This document shows positions 7,015-7,056 of a stretch of 7,056 bases of DNA, one piece after another (position 1 is the first letter of the stretch; every line of letters starts with the position of its first letter). Where the stretch lies: contig QMKU01000066.1 of assembly GCA_003646525.1 (NCBI GenBank), positions 1-7,056 of the forward strand. Reading direction: 5' to 3'. Both the position numbers and the translations under genes were made by a program. The notes under the pieces were generated by a model. The model was not told where the DNA came from. It searched no databases and was given only the letters and a program-made list of their open reading frames with translations. Origin of the DNA: Campylobacterota bacterium. Its GTDB lineage: Bacteria; Campylobacterota; Campylobacteria; Campylobacterales; Sulfurovaceae.

Positions 7015-7056
7015 GTAAATGGGCTATTTTTCGACAGGCTAGGTCGGGTGATGCTA

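Larger units (their letters stand above)
6754..7056. other. Non-coding region with repeats, no supportable gene
   Basis: These 303 bases hold no gene with a ribosome site and a plausible protein. The first part (6754-6871) has short alternating complementary stretches: CCTACC at 6771, GGTAGG at 6800, CTACC at 6820 and GGTAG at 6843. They could pair in more than one way, but no T-run follows, so I do not call a terminator. The second part is the nested inverted-repeat element described separately. The last 42 bases show nothing I recognise. Confidence 0.6.

Noticed and set aside
6902..7054. Minus-strand frame open from the right edge for 51 codons
   Set aside because: It runs straight through the nested hairpin, so its sequence is fixed by base pairing rather than coding. 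No family-like motif is visible.

Overview
The window comes from an AT-rich bacterial chromosome. The T-rich tract before a TATAAT box, the strongly A/T-biased codons and the style of the BioF protein suggest a Campylobacterota (Sulfurimonas/Sulfurovum-like) host. That assignment is an inference, because no rRNA or other marker gene is present.

Positions 1 to 5901 hold a tightly packed minus-strand operon. It reads from right to left: jetA/mksF (5901-4789), jetB/mksE (4798-4274), jetC/mksB (4272-685) and the first 227 codons of bioF (681 to the window edge). Junctions are a 10-base overlap, a 1-base gap and a 3-base gap, so co-transcription and translational coupling are likely. The first three genes encode a complete SMC-like complex of the MukBEF/MksBEF/Wadjet superfamily. 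JetA is the kleisin-like subunit with winged-helix ends, JetB the small winged-helix (MksE, DUF4194-like) subunit, and JetC a long coiled-coil ATPase with Walker A at the N-terminus, a compact mid-protein hinge, and signature and Walker B motifs at the C-terminus. Such ATPases load onto or extrude DNA. In Wadjet plasmid-defence systems a fourth gene, jetD (Toprim/topoisomerase VI-like nuclease), completes the operon. Here that slot is taken by bioF, a biotin-synthesis gene, so the locus is either a nuclease-free MksBEF condensin or a Wadjet relative whose nuclease lies outside the window.

Positions 5902-6141 are a divergent intergenic region. It carries an 18-base inverted repeat, a T-rich tract and a good TATAAT box for the rightward gene, and a weaker candidate promoter for the jet operon.

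Positions 6142-6753 (+) encode a stand-alone GAF-like protein of 203 residues with a charged tail and no output domain. Positions 6754-7056 contain no gene I can support. They hold a nested, palindromic repeat element (6872-7014) with 14-base perfect inverted ends around a REP-like hairpin, possibly a small non-autonomous mobile element.
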